A stretch of DNA of 64,000 bases from Planctomycetota bacterium (GCA_020853575.1 JADYYP010000071.1:1-64000); one strand, 5' to 3'. Positions 48,696 through 58,022 are shown, numbered from the stretch's first letter. Translations and numbers: made by a program. The notes: generated from the letters alone by a model not told the origin.

Positions 48696-50426
48696 ATGGA
48701 AACTGCCAGGACCTGTGCGCGCTGCGGCGCGCTGCTCGCCGCCGACCAAGCCGCGGATCAACCCTGCCCGCGCTGCTTGCTGCGCATCGGCGTGCAGAGC
48801 TCGGCGGGCGCACCGACCGGCGCGCGCGCGCCTGCGCCCAGCCTGGCGGAGCTACAGCCTTACTTTGCACGGCTCGAGTTGCTGGCGCTCGTCGGCGAGG
48901 GCGGCATGGGGGCGGTGTACAAGGCGCGCGACAAGGAGCTCGAGCGTGTCGTCGCGCTCAAGATCCTGACCGTGCAGGAAGGCGAGCGCGCGCAGTTCGA
49001 CGAGCGCTTCGCACGCGAGGCGCGTGCGCTGGCGCGGCTCGCGCATCCCAACATCGCCGGCGTGCACGACCACGGACGCGCGGGGCCGTGGAGCTACCTC
49101 GTGCTCGAATACGTCGACGGCGAGAATCTCCGACGCGTGATGCGCTCGCGCGGCGTGAAGCCCGCCGAGGCGCTGCGTTGGGTGGGGGAGATCTGCTCGG
49201 CGTTGCAGTACGCGCACGACAACGGTGTCGTGCACCGCGACATCAAGCCCGAGAACGTGCTCGTCGACGCGGCGGGGCGCATCAAGGTCGTCGACTTCGG
49301 GCTCGCGAAGTTGAGCGACCGCCGTCCAGGCGAGGCCACGCTGACCGGCACGCAGCAGTCGCTGGGGACGTGGCACTACATGGCCCCGGAGCAATACGAG
49401 CGGCCGCAGACGGTCGATCACCGTGCCGACATCTACTCGCTGGGAGTTGTGCTGTACGAGTTGCTCACCGGCGAAGTGCCGGTCGGGCGCTTCGAGCTGC
49501 CGTCGCAGAAGATCCAGGTCGACGTGCGCGTCGACGACGTGGTCTTGAAGTCGCTCGCGCGCGAGCCCGAAAAGCGCTATCAGGCGATCGGCGAGGTCAA
49601 GCGCCAGGTCGACGACATCGAGCGCGGCGCGCCACCGGTCGCGAGCGCTCCGCCGTCGGGCGTTGCGCGTCGCGCGGCGCTTTGGCCGTGGCTGCTCGCG
49701 GCGGCCGGCATCGTCGCGGTCGGGGGCGCGCTCGCCCTGCTGTTCATCGGCGCGCGCACGGCACCGATCGCGGCGAGCTCGGCGCCCTCCGTCGCGCCCA
49801 CGGGCGTGTCCGGGATCGGAGCCGCGAGTTGGGCGGCGCTCGCAGCGCTCCCGATCCTGCTTTCGATGGTGCTCGCCGGCGTTGCCGTGGTGTTGGCGCT
49901 GCGCAGCTCCGCGTCCAAGCGCGGCCAGCGTGAGCCTGCGCTGGGTGCCGCTCACTCGGGTGTCGCAGCGTCGCGTGCGCTGGGCCGGAGCTCGCCCTGG
50001 ATGGTGCTCGCGCTCGTCCTCGGCGGCTTAGCGCTGCTGGCGGGTCTGGCCGTGTTGGCGTGGATCGTCGCCGTCCCATCCGGGCCGCCGCCGGTCGACC
50101 TCGGAGCGTCACCTGCGCCGCAGCCGCCGGCCACGGCGTTTCCCGCCGTGCGCACGTTGCTCGCGGCCGTCGTGCCCGTGGTGGTCCTCGGGGGCGCGTT
50201 GCTGGTGCTCGCCGTGGTGTACGTGCGGCGCTCGCGCGCTGGCGCTGCGAGCGCTGCGGTCGCGCGCGGAGGCACGTGGCTGGCGGGCCTGGTCGCGGTG
50301 GTGGTGATGGTCGCGGCGCTCTTCGGTTGTCTGGGGTATTGGTATCTGAGCGACGCCGAGTTCGCGCGCAACGACGTGCCGCGCGCCGCCGAGTCGTCGT
50401 CGCCACCCACGCCCGACGTGCGCTGA
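48696..50426 (+). CDS. membrane Ser/Thr protein kinase with N-terminal zinc ribbon
   Basis: 576 aa. Two CxxC pairs (CARC at 7-10, CPRC at 24-27) form a zinc ribbon ahead of the kinase, a common planctomycete design. The kinase domain (about 60-330) has GEGGMGAVYKA, VALKIL, HRDIKPEN near 179 and VDFGLAKL, so it should be active. About five membrane segments follow (328-350, 375-400, 430-455, 485-510 and 525-550), with low-complexity loops. It follows the ECF sigma factor, its likely regulatory partner, and precedes a small membrane protein. Confidence 0.9.
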   Translation: METARTCARCGALLAADQAADQPCPRCLLRIGVQSSAGAPTGARAPAPSLAELQPYFARLELLALVGEGGMGAVYKARDKELERVVALKILTVQEGERAQFDERFAREARALARLAHPNIAGVHDHGRAGPWSYLVLEYVDGENLRRVMRSRGVKPAEALRWVGEICSALQYAHDNGVVHRDIKPENVLVDAAGRIKVVDFGLAKLSDRRPGEATLTGTQQSLGTWHYMAPEQYERPQTVDHRADIYSLGVVLYELLTGEVPVGRFELPSQKIQVDVRVDDVVLKSLAREPEKRYQAIGEVKRQVDDIERGAPPVASAPPSGVARRAALWPWLLAAAGIVAVGGALALLFIGARTAPIAASSAPSVAPTGVSGIGAASWAALAALPILLSMVLAGVAVVLALRSSASKRGQREPALGAAHSGVAASRALGRSSPWMVLALVLGGLALLAGLAVLAWIVAVPSGPPPVDLGASPAPQPPATAFPAVRTLLAAVVPVVVLGGALLVLAVVYVRRSRAGAASAAVARGGTWLAGLVAVVVMVAALFGCLGYWYLSDAEFARNDVPRAAESSSPPTPDVR

Positions 50427-50469
50427 GGAGCGAGCGGGAATCGAAGTCCATGTTCCAGGAGTTGCAGTC

Positions 50470-50694
50470 ATGAGTGACGGGGACCGCAAGGGGTTGGGGA
50501 CCGCAGCGTGGATCGCAATCGTCGTCGGCGGGTTGATCGTCGTCGCGCTCGCGGCCGGTTGCGTGTTCGCGATGTTGTTCGGCGTGCGCTTGCGGTCGCA
50601 GTCGCTGTCGGGGACGTCGGTGACAGCGCCGGCGGGCTCGAGCGCGCCGGTGTCGCCCGCGCCAGCACCCGCGCCGCAACCCAGCTCGCGCTAA
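50470..50694 (+). CDS. small single-pass membrane protein
   Basis: 74 aa. A ggag lies about 9 bases before the ATG. There is one membrane helix (AAWIAIVVGGLIVVALAAGCVFAMLFG, about 12-38), then a Ser/Pro/Ala-rich tail. It lies 43 bp after the kinase gene and may be co-transcribed with it. Its stop overlaps tail to tail with the stop of the minus-strand gene below (taa/tag). No family recognised. Confidence 0.6.
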   Translation: MSDGDRKGLGTAAWIAIVVGGLIVVALAAGCVFAMLFGVRLRSQSLSGTSVTAPAGSSAPVSPAPAPAPQPSSR

Positions 50695-51035
50695 CGCTTG
50701 TTGAGCGCGCGCGTGACCAACGGTCCGATCAGGCCGCCGATCACGAGCAGCACCGCGAGCAACAGCGCGATGCGCACGAAGGCGCGGCCGCCGCGCGGCA
50801 AGGTCGTCGCGAACAACCCGACCACGGCCGCGCCGAACATCACCAGGCCGCAGATCAGGACCCAGCCCTGGCTGAAGAACAGGCGCAAGTCGCGCACGGC
50901 GTGCTCGCCGTCGTCATCGAGCTTCCAACCTCGCGGCAAGGCGGCGCGCAGCTCCGCCGGCGTCGGTGGACGTCCGTCGCCCCGAATGCGCGAGCGGTCC
51001 ACGAGCTCGTCGACGTGCACTCGGCGCTCGCTCAT
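50691..51035 (-). CDS. small two-helix membrane protein coupled to gatB
   Basis: 114 aa. A soluble N-terminus (MSERRVHVDELVDRSRIRG) is followed by two membrane helices at about 55-78 and 87-107. The ATG overlaps the gatB stop (ATGA), so it is translated with the GatCAB genes. I recognise no family and see no reason for a role in tRNA amidation; it may simply be the operon's last cistron. Confidence 0.65.
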   Translation of the reverse strand: MSERRVHVDELVDRSRIRGDGRPPTPAELRAALPRGWKLDDDGEHAVRDLRLFFSQGWVLICGLVMFGAAVVGLFATTLPRGGRAFVRIALLLAVLLVIGGLIGPLVTRALNKR

Positions 51036-52486
51036 CCCGCGCTCCCGCGCTCCGCGATCAGGCGGCCCAGCAAGTCGCGCACGGCCTGCGGCTTGGCCTT
51101 GCCGCCGGAGAGCTTCATCACCGGCCCGATCAACGCTCCCAGCGCTTTTTCGTTGCCGCCGCGCACCTCGGCGACGATCCGCTCCGAGCCCGCCAGGACC
51201 TCGCGGCACCAGCGCTCGAGCTGCGCCGTGTCCTCGATCTGCTCGAGGCCCAGATCGCGCAACAGCTCGCGCGGCGCCTTGGGCGTCGAGCACATGGCGC
51301 GCAGGATCGTGCGCGCTCCGGCGCGGTTGGTCTTGCCGGAGTCCGCGAGCTCGATCAACTGCGCCAGATCGAAGGGCTTGAACGTCAGCTCGTCGACAGC
51401 GCGGACGCCGCTGGAGGGGTCCTTGAAGAGAGCCAGCACTTCGTTTCCCAGCCAATTGGCGACGTCCTTCGCCGAGCTCGAGAAGCGCAGCGTGGCCTCG
51501 AAGTAGTCGGCCAGCGCGCGCGAGCTGGTCATCACGCCCGCGTCGTACTCGCACAGGCCGAGCGTGTCCGTGTAGCGCTTGCGGCGCGCCGCCGGCAGTT
51601 CCGGCAGATGCGCACGCGCGCGCTCGAGGTGCTCGCGCGTGACGTGGAACGGCGGCAAGTCGGGGTCGGGGAAGTAGCGGTAGTCGTGTGCGTCTTCCTT
51701 GGCGCGCATCGTGCGGGTCTCGCCGCGCTGCACGTCGAACAGGCGCGTCTCCTGCACCGGCGCCCGCGAGGGCTCTCCACTTTCGTAGGCCTCGATCTGT
51801 CGGCGGATCTCGTACTCGAGCGCCGCGACGACGTGCGCGAACGAATTCAAGTTCTTCAGCTCGACCTTGGTGCCGAGCGGCGTGCCCGCGCGGTGCACGG
51901 AGACATTCACGTCGCAGCGCAGGGAGCCCTTCTCCATGTCGCACTCGCTGACCCCGGCGAACTGCAGGATCTCCTTGAGCGCGCTCAAGTACTCGTGAGC
52001 TTCGGCGGGCGTCGAGATGTCGGGCTCGCTGACGCACTCGATCAGTGGCACGCCGGCGCGGTTGAGATCGACGAGAGTGACTTGGCCACGATCGTGGATC
52101 GCCTTGCCCGCGTCCTCCTCGAGATGGATGCGCTTGAGCCGCACGCGCTTGCCCGTCGCGAGCGTGAGGCCGCCGCCGCTGCACAGGGGTTGGTCGTACT
52201 GTGAGATCTGGTAGCCCTTGGGCAGGTCGCAGTAGAAGTAGTGCTTGCGGTCGAACTTGCTGCGCGCGGCGACCTCGCACCCGAGCGCCAGCGCGGCGCG
52301 CAGGCCCAGCTCGAGCGCCTCGCGGTTGAGCACGGGCAACGCGCCCGGCTGTCCGGTGCACAACGGACACACCAGCGTGTTCGGGGGCTCGCCGAAGGCG
52401 TTGCGGCAGGCGCAGAACAGCTTGGAGGCCGTTGCGAGCTGGCAGTGCACCTCGAGCCCGATCACTGCATTCCACGCGGCGTTCAC
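51032..52486 (-). CDS. gatB: Asp/Glu-tRNA amidotransferase subunit B
   Basis: 484 aa. Binds mischarged Glu-tRNA(Gln) or Asp-tRNA(Asn) and phosphorylates it for amidation. The opening VIGLEVHCQLATASKLFC is diagnostic. The zinc site has CAC followed by CPLC (VCPLCTGQPG). KFDRKHYFYCDLPKGYQISQYDQP and DLNRAGVPLIECVSEPD are further signatures, and the C-terminal YqeY-like tail is present. The GTG start (52486) has a gccggagg ribosome-binding site and overlaps the gatA stop (GTGA). Confidence 0.96.
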   Translation of the reverse strand: MNAAWNAVIGLEVHCQLATASKLFCACRNAFGEPPNTLVCPLCTGQPGALPVLNREALELGLRAALALGCEVAARSKFDRKHYFYCDLPKGYQISQYDQPLCSGGGLTLATGKRVRLKRIHLEEDAGKAIHDRGQVTLVDLNRAGVPLIECVSEPDISTPAEAHEYLSALKEILQFAGVSECDMEKGSLRCDVNVSVHRAGTPLGTKVELKNLNSFAHVVAALEYEIRRQIEAYESGEPSRAPVQETRLFDVQRGETRTMRAKEDAHDYRYFPDPDLPPFHVTREHLERARAHLPELPAARRKRYTDTLGLCEYDAGVMTSSRALADYFEATLRFSSSAKDVANWLGNEVLALFKDPSSGVRAVDELTFKPFDLAQLIELADSGKTNRAGARTILRAMCSTPKAPRELLRDLGLEQIEDTAQLERWCREVLAGSERIVAEVRGGNEKALGALIGPVMKLSGGKAKPQAVRDLLGRLIAERGSAG

Positions 52487-53898
52487 GCGACACCTCCGGC
52501 GACGAGCGGCGGCAACCTGCGGTGATGCTCGGTCGCCGCTTGGTAGCAGCGCGCCACGCTCAACACGCGCGCGTCCTCGAAGGCTGGGCCGATCAACTGC
52601 AGGCCGACAGGCAACTCGACGCCGTCCTCGGCCGCGCAGCCGCAGGGCACGCTGATCGCCGGCAGTCCGGCCAGGCTCGTCGGCACCGTCAGCACGTCGC
52701 ACAAGTACATGGCCAGCGGGTCGCTGAGCTTCTCGCCGAGACGGAAGGCCGGCGTCGGACTGGTCGGGGCTGCGAGCACGTCGACGCGCTCGAACGCGGC
52801 CTGGAAGTCGCGCAGGATCGCGCGCCGCACCTTGAGCGCGCGCAGGTACCACGCGTCGTAGTAGCCGCTCGAAAGCACGTAGGTTCCGAGCAGGATGCGA
52901 CGCAGCGCCTCGGCACCGAAGGCAGCGCCCCGCGTGGCCGCGAACATGCCCTGCAGCGAGCCGTCGCCCGCGATTCGCGCCCCGTAGCGCACTCCGTCGT
53001 AGCGCGCGAGGTTGCTCGAGGCCTCCGCGGTCGCGACCACGTAGTACGCGGCGATCGCGTGGCGCGTGGTGGGCAAGTCGAGCTCGACGAGCTCGGCGCC
53101 CAGCCGTCGCAAGTCGTCCAGCGCCTGCTCGAGCGGTTGTCGGACGCGCCCATCGAGGTCCGCGGGGAAGTACTCGCGCGGCAGCCCCACACGCAGCCCG
53201 CGCAGGTCGGTGCGGGCGGGCGCGGGCTCGAAGGGCGCGCGCAGTGCGCTGGTCGCGTCGCGCTCGTCGGCTCCGCTGATCACGGCCAGCACGCGCTCCA
53301 CGTCCGCTGCGCTGGTCGCGAGCACCCCGACCGCGTCGAGCGACGAGCCGAACGCGATCAGTCCGTGGCGCGAGACCACGCCGTAGGTCGGCTTGTAGCC
53401 GGTGACGCCGCACAACGCGGCGGGTTGGCGCACCGAGCCGCCCGTGTCGCTGCCGAGCGCGAAGGGCACCATGCGCGCGGCGACCGCGGCAGCGCTGCCA
53501 CTGGAGGACCCGCCGGGAGCGCGCGACAGATCCCAGGGATTGCGCGTCGAGCCGAAGCTCGAATTCTCGCCCGACGAGCCGAAGGCGAACTCGTCCATGT
53601 TGGCGATGCCGATCGGCACCGCGCCCTCGTCGATCAAGCGCTGCACCGCGCTGGCCGTGTAGGGCGCGCGATAGCCCTCGAGCATGCGGCTGCCGCAGCT
53701 CGCGATGCGTCCCTCGATGCACATGTTCGCCTTGACCACGAAAGGCATCCCGTGCAGCGCGCCGTGCGACTCGCTGCGGTCGAGCTCCGCGGCGCGCGCT
53801 GCGGCCCCCGCGGCGTCGACCTCGAGCAAGGCGCCGATGTCCTCGTCGTAGCGCTCGATGCGATCGAGCGCGGTTGCGAGCGCTGCACGGGCGCTCAT
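52483..53898 (-). CDS. gatA: Asp/Glu-tRNA amidotransferase subunit A
   Basis: 471 aa. Amidase subunit that releases ammonia from glutamine for GatB. The Ser-cisSer-Lys triad is visible: Lys56 in PFVVKANMC, the cis-Ser in PGGSSSGSAAAVAA, and the nucleophile in GSDTGGSVRQPAALCG. Length is normal. It overlaps gatC by four bases and gatB by four bases. Presence of GatCAB implies that glutaminyl- and/or asparaginyl-tRNA is made by the indirect route in this organism. Confidence 0.96.
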   Translation of the reverse strand: MSARAALATALDRIERYDEDIGALLEVDAAGAAARAAELDRSESHGALHGMPFVVKANMCIEGRIASCGSRMLEGYRAPYTASAVQRLIDEGAVPIGIANMDEFAFGSSGENSSFGSTRNPWDLSRAPGGSSSGSAAAVAARMVPFALGSDTGGSVRQPAALCGVTGYKPTYGVVSRHGLIAFGSSLDAVGVLATSAADVERVLAVISGADERDATSALRAPFEPAPARTDLRGLRVGLPREYFPADLDGRVRQPLEQALDDLRRLGAELVELDLPTTRHAIAAYYVVATAEASSNLARYDGVRYGARIAGDGSLQGMFAATRGAAFGAEALRRILLGTYVLSSGYYDAWYLRALKVRRAILRDFQAAFERVDVLAAPTSPTPAFRLGEKLSDPLAMYLCDVLTVPTSLAGLPAISVPCGCAAEDGVELPVGLQLIGPAFEDARVLSVARCYQAATEHHRRLPPLVAGGVA

Positions 53899-54203
53899 GC
53901 GTCACCGCCGATGACCTTTGGAACCGCGAACCAATCGCCCACGCGCTGCGGGGCGTTGGCGAGCGCGGAATCGGGCGACAGCCCGGTCCTGGCCCGGTCC
54001 TCGCGCGTCACGTCGTGCGCGGCGGTCGGCGAGCTCAGCGGCTCGAGGCCTTCGACGTCGAGCTCCGCCAGTCCGTGGAACGCGCTCAAAATGGCCTCGA
54101 AGTCGCGCGCCAACGCGGGAACCGCGTGCTCCGGCAGCGAGAGCCTCGCCAAGCTCGCCATTCGACGTACGACCGCTTCCGATTCTCGCGCGCTGGGATC
54201 CAT
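53895..54203 (-). CDS. gatC: Asp/Glu-tRNA amidotransferase subunit C
   Basis: 102 aa. Small subunit that stabilises GatA-GatB. It shows the usual VVRRMASLARLSLPEHAVPALARDFEAIL N-terminal helices and a tail of the TREDRAR...LANAPQRVGDWFAVPKVI type (normally LRxD...N.P....F.VPkv). The ATG at 54203 gives the normal length of about 100 aa; the frame is open further upstream but without resemblance. First gene of the gatCAB operon. Confidence 0.93.
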   Translation of the reverse strand: MDPSARESEAVVRRMASLARLSLPEHAVPALARDFEAILSAFHGLAELDVEGLEPLSSPTAAHDVTREDRARTGLSPDSALANAPQRVGDWFAVPKVIGGDA

Positions 54204-54348
54204 GGATCGCGCGAGCCTACGGGAGCTCCGGCGCCCAGGGAACATCGCGCCGGTGAGGATCGACGCCACCACGGCTCGCGCAAAGTGCGGCGCGAGCTCG
54301 GCGCAAAGTCCGCATGCGCTTGTTCGCGCGCGCGCGCGAGTTAGCTTC

Positions 54349-54990
54349 ATGGAGGTGATGACTCGTACGTCCGATCTCGCCGTGGAGCAGGCCTTTGCGC
54401 CCGACTGGGCTGGCTTGGGCTACGTGCTGGCGATCGTCGGCTGTTTCTTGCTCGCCAACGGCATCCTGTTCCGCAACCCGCGCGCGTTGGTCGCCGAGCG
54501 CCTGGGGCGCGCGCCGCAGCACCTGCGGCGCATCCGCGAGTTCATCTTCCACCGCGTGCAGATGGGCCTGGGGTTCGCGTTCTTGGTGGGGGGATTCGCC
54601 TCGATGCTCGGCGGCCGCTACCAGACAGTTCCGCCGCAGGGCTCGCTGGTGATGTGGATCGGGCTGGTGATCGTGCTCGCGGTGCTCTTGGAAGTGGTCG
54701 GTTGGTGGTGGTCGACGCATTCGCTGCGCAGCCACGTGCGCGACTTCCTGCGCGAGAATCCGCCCGAGTTCGAGACCGACCCCGCCTTGGCGCGCGAGGT
54801 CGGTGAGCTGTTCGGCGTCGAGACCCGTGCCGACGAGACGGTGCAGTCCTATGCGGCGCGTCTGCGGCATTCGCTCGGGTTGGCCGTCGCGGCGTCCCGC
54901 GGCTCTCGCTCGCGGGCGGACGAACCCGTTCAACGCGGGCGGGCTGCGATGTTCGGCGAGGACAGCGAGCCGGGGTTCGAGGAAACCTGA
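54349..54990 (+). CDS. three-helix membrane protein of unknown function
   Basis: 213 aa. Three membrane segments at about 23-42, 70-90 and 102-125, then a charged C-terminal cytoplasmic region (LRENPPEFETDPALAREVGELFG). The ATG at 54349 is used; a second ATG three codons later follows a ggagg very closely. Divergent from gatC. No family recognised. Confidence 0.6.
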   Translation: MEVMTRTSDLAVEQAFAPDWAGLGYVLAIVGCFLLANGILFRNPRALVAERLGRAPQHLRRIREFIFHRVQMGLGFAFLVGGFASMLGGRYQTVPPQGSLVMWIGLVIVLAVLLEVVGWWWSTHSLRSHVRDFLRENPPEFETDPALAREVGELFGVETRADETVQSYAARLRHSLGLAVAASRGSRSRADEPVQRGRAAMFGEDSEPGFEET

Positions 54991-55060
54991 GGCACGGCGC
55001 GCGTCGCGCGCGAGTTTCTCCGGGATTGCCCGCAACTCTGGGCGCGGTCCGACGGTCGTC

Positions 55061-56164
55061 GTGGGCGTGGGACTTCCTCAATGGTGGCGTGAAGCGTGGC
55101 GTGACACCGTGGACGCGGTGTACCCGCCGATGTGCTCGCTGTGCGGCGCTGCCGCGCACGGGCGCGTGGCACTGGACGAGGGAACTGGGCTCACGGACAG
55201 CGTCGGACGCGCGCCGTCGTCTGTCGTTCTTTCCTCGGCCCGCGCCATGTCCGCCGAGCGAGTCCGCGTCGACGCTGCGGGGGATGACGCTGCGGGGGAT
55301 GACGCTGAGCGGGATGACGCTGAGCGGGATGACGCTGAGCGGGATGACGCTGAGCGGGATGACGCTGAGCGGGACGTCGCCGGGACGGCTAGCGACCCGG
55401 ATGGCGACGATGCGGGGGCCGACGATCAGCAGTTTGCGTGTGCGCTGCATGCGCTCCCACGCAAGCCCCGCGGGGTTCGTTGTTCGCGCTGCGCGGCACG
55501 CATGCCGCGAGCACTCGAGGGCGCGCCGCGCTGCGCCGAGTGTGTTCGAAAGTCCCCGGGGTTCGAGCGTCTGGTGGTGCTCGCCGATTACCGCCGACAA
55601 CCCGCGATCCGAGAGTGGATCCTGGCCTTCAAGCACGGTGGGCGACGCGATCTAGCTTTGCCGCTGGGGACGGCCCTGGCGCGCTGCGCCGGTCCGGAGT
55701 TGCGCGCGCGCGGCGAGCGTGTCGTGCTGGTGCCGGTCCCACTGCATCTCGCGCGGCGCATCGAACGCGGCTACGACCAGGCGGCGCTGCTCGCCGACGA
55801 AGTGGGCGCCGCGACCGGCATCCGGGTCGTGCGCGCGCTCCGGCGCCAGCGTCCGACCGCAGTTCAAGGGGAGGTCGGCGCCGTTTCTCGGCGTGCCAAC
55901 GTCCGGGGTGCGTTCGCCCCGCGTGCGCGCTGGGTCACCGGGCTGTCGAGGGGCCGCTGGGCCGAGTTCGATCGCGTGTGGTTGGTCGACGATGTCGTCA
56001 CCAGCGGAGCAACGCTGCGCGAATGCGCCCGAGTGCTGCGACGCATGGGCGCTCGACGCGTGTCGGCCCTGGCAATCGCTCGCGCGGCCCGCGATCCCGG
56101 AGAAGAGGAGGGCCAAGAGTGGCGAGGAGAGGGTGGCGGCACCGAGGAGCGCGGGAAGGAGTGA
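55061..56164 (+). CDS. comF: ComF-family phosphoribosyltransferase-like protein with repeat insertion
   Basis: About 367 aa against 220-240 for most ComF. The N-terminal zinc finger begins DAVYPPMCSLCG and continues at RCSRCAARMP and RCAECVR. Between the first and second CxxC pairs is an extra stretch of about 90 residues with seven DAERD/DAAGD units. The PRTase domain follows: FKHGGRRDLA, VPVPLHLARRIERGYDQAALLA and WLVDDVVTSGATLRECA (the PRPP loop). ComF proteins act in DNA uptake or replication restart in several bacteria. The GTG at 55061 or 55067 is the likely start. The insertion lies in the finger, so the catalytic fold should be intact. Confidence 0.85.
   Translation: MGVGLPQWWREAWRDTVDAVYPPMCSLCGAAAHGRVALDEGTGLTDSVGRAPSSVVLSSARAMSAERVRVDAAGDDAAGDDAERDDAERDDAERDDAERDDAERDVAGTASDPDGDDAGADDQQFACALHALPRKPRGVRCSRCAARMPRALEGAPRCAECVRKSPGFERLVVLADYRRQPAIREWILAFKHGGRRDLALPLGTALARCAGPELRARGERVVLVPVPLHLARRIERGYDQAALLADEVGAATGIRVVRALRRQRPTAVQGEVGAVSRRANVRGAFAPRARWVTGLSRGRWAEFDRVWLVDDVVTSGATLRECARVLRRMGARRVSALAIARAARDPGEEEGQEWRGEGGGTEERGKE
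55271..55375. repeat. 15-bp tandem repeat inside comF, seven copies
   Basis: Unit GACGCTGAGCGGGAT (the first two copies have gcggggg). It is in frame with comF and encodes the DAERD repeat. The copies are almost identical, which suggests recent expansion. Confidence 0.9.
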
Positions 56165-56318
56165 GCCCGATGGAAGAGCAGCGCTGGGCCCCACTCGGCT
56201 CGACTCCGACGGCCTGCTCCGGCCCATTCTGATCTCGCGGTCTGAGGCCCCACGGGCGCCGCTCGAAACCGTGAGGGAGCGCTGCGGTTGGCTCTTTGAC
56301 AATCAGGGTGTCGCGAGT

Positions 56319-56360
56319 GCGAGCTGTGGCCTGCGAGCTGTGGCCTGCGAGCTGTGGCCA
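56319..56360. repeat. 14-bp tandem repeat in the comF/panD convergent gap
   Basis: Three copies of GCGAGCTGTGGCCT, followed by a shorter aggccaacggccaacggcc run. The array lies between the convergent comF and panD genes, 24 bp beyond the panD stop. No clear terminator hairpin is formed. Confidence 0.85.
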
Positions 56361-56384
56361 AGGCCAACGGCCAACGGCCTCCGC

Positions 56385-56774
56385 TCAGCGGTACAGCTCG
56401 CTCTCCAGCTTGCCTTCCTGCTCCTCGGGGTGTTCGAGCTTGCGCGCGGCGCGGTTGCCGTTGCTCAAGAGCACGACGGTCGGAGTCACGGGCTTCTCCA
56501 CGGCCTCGAAGGTCATGATGATGACCTCGTCGCCCGGTCGGATCAGGTGCGCGGCCGCGCCATTGATGCAGATGCAGCCCGAGCCCCGCTGTCCGGCAAT
56601 CGTGTAGGTCTCCAGTCGCGTGCCGTTGGTGTTGTCGACGATCAGGACCTTCTCGAACGGCAGCATGTCCGCCAGGTCCATCAGGTCTTCGTCGATCGTC
56701 ACGGATCCGACGTAGTCGAGGCGCGCCTCGGTGACGATGGCCTTGTGGAGCTTGGATCGGAGGAAGATGCGCAT
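56385..56774 (-). CDS. panD: aspartate 1-decarboxylase
   Basis: 129 aa. Makes beta-alanine from aspartate for pantothenate and coenzyme A. The self-cleavage site is Gly23-Ser24 in YVGSVTID, where Ser becomes the pyruvoyl group. The downstream [28 protein letters not shown] block is the family signature. Normal length; all visible key residues are present. It reads alone on the minus strand; the aminotransferase gene upstream is on the same strand, 126 bp away. Confidence 0.95.
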   Translation of the reverse strand: MRIFLRSKLHKAIVTEARLDYVGSVTIDEDLMDLADMLPFEKVLIVDNTNGTRLETYTIAGQRGSGCICINGAAAHLIRPGDEVIIMTFEAVEKPVTPTVVLLSNGNRAARKLEHPEEQEGKLESELYR

Positions 56775-56900
56775 GCGGCGGACGGGGTGAAGGACGGAGC
56801 CGAGGGGCCGTTGCTGGAGCGCGGGGCTTGGAGAGGCAGCGGTGTGGTCGGCCTAAGTGCGGGTGAGCCTAGGTGCTGGTGTTTCAATCTGCCGGAGCAT

Positions 56901-58022
56901 CTATGTGCCGGAGTAGGTCTCTCGGCCGCGGTCGAGCCGGGCCAGCGACTCTTCGAGGTGCTCGGGCGGGACCCCACAGCCTAGCCTCAGGTACCCCCCG
57001 GCACCGAAGTACTCTCCGGGGACGACTCCCAGATCCTCGGTTTCGGCCAGGTGCCTAGCCAGGGCGCGGGTGTCGCGCACGCCCTCGGCCCGCACGAAGG
57101 CGGTCAGCCCGTGGCCGTAGCTCCGACCGCGGAAGAGCTTGGATGCTGCGAGCCAGCGGTCGAACATCGGCTTGGAGCCGGACTCGATCGTCCCCAGCGG
57201 CCGGCGCAGCTCCGCCTCGACATCGAATGCCCGCAGCGCCGCGCGCAGGCTGGCCGTCGGCAAGTCGACGCAGTCCAGAAACAGCGCGTCCTCGAAGCGC
57301 GCGCGCCAACGCGACAGCTCGGATCCGAGCACCACCCAGCCGACGCGCAGCGCACCCAGCCCGTAGGCCTTGGTCAGGCTGCCGATGGAGAGCGCCGCTC
57401 CGAGCTCGCGCGCCGCACGGAAGGCCCGTTCCGGCGGCACGAACTCCTCGTAGATCTCGTTGGAGATCAGCGCGCCCCCGGTGCGCGCCGCCATCCGAGC
57501 CAATTCGCGGAGATCCGCGGCGGCTGTGCGCTGGCCGCTGGGGTTGTGCGGGGTGCTCAGGAACACGAATCCTGGGCGTGCACCCTCGAGCGCACGGGCC
57601 GCGCGCTCGAGATCGAGGCTCCAGTCCCGCTCGAGCGAGCGCTCGAGCTCGACCACCTCGGCACCGCTGCGCCGCGGGAGCGCGCGCAAGGGCTCGTAGG
57701 AAGGGCACTCGACGGCGACGCGGACCCCAGGGCCGAACAGCGCCGCTGCGACGATGGCCATCGCTCCGCTGGCGCCGGGTGTAACGAACACATCCTCCGC
57801 GGCGACCGCATAGCGCGCGGCGATGCGCTGGCGCACTTGGGGCAGCAGCGAACTGCCCGCGTACTCGAGATCGATCGAGCCGACGGATTCGAAGAGCGCG
57901 CGGTCGGCTGCCGGCATGCCCGACCCGCACAACGAGAAGCGGCTGCTCATCGCTTCCCGGCGAGCGAAGCACATGTAGGGGAACCAGCGCTCGTCCATCG
58001 CTCTCTCGAGCTTGCTCGACAT
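56901..58022 (-). CDS. class I/II PLP-dependent aminotransferase
   Basis: 373 aa. Fold-type I aminotransferase. The pyridoxal-phosphate lysine is in SIGSLTKAYGLGALRVGWVV. Other landmarks are TPGASGAMAIVAAALF (cofactor phosphate loop), FLSTPHNPSGQ and ISNEIYEEFV (the Asp/Tyr region, here N-E-I-Y). The C-terminal YLRLGCG supplies the substrate-carboxylate Arg. The start at 58022 (MSSKLERAMDERW) has gagg nine bases upstream; a longer frame begins at 58067. Substrate unknown. Its position 126 bp upstream of panD might hint at aspartate/beta-alanine metabolism, but this is weak. Confidence 0.85.
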   Translation of the reverse strand: MSSKLERAMDERWFPYMCFARREAMSSRFSLCGSGMPAADRALFESVGSIDLEYAGSSLLPQVRQRIAARYAVAAEDVFVTPGASGAMAIVAAALFGPGVRVAVECPSYEPLRALPRRSGAEVVELERSLERDWSLDLERAARALEGARPGFVFLSTPHNPSGQRTAAADLRELARMAARTGGALISNEIYEEFVPPERAFRAARELGAALSIGSLTKAYGLGALRVGWVVLGSELSRWRARFEDALFLDCVDLPTASLRAALRAFDVEAELRRPLGTIESGSKPMFDRWLAASKLFRGRSYGHGLTAFVRAEGVRDTRALARHLAETEDLGVVPGEYFGAGGYLRLGCGVPPEHLEESLARLDRGRETYSGT

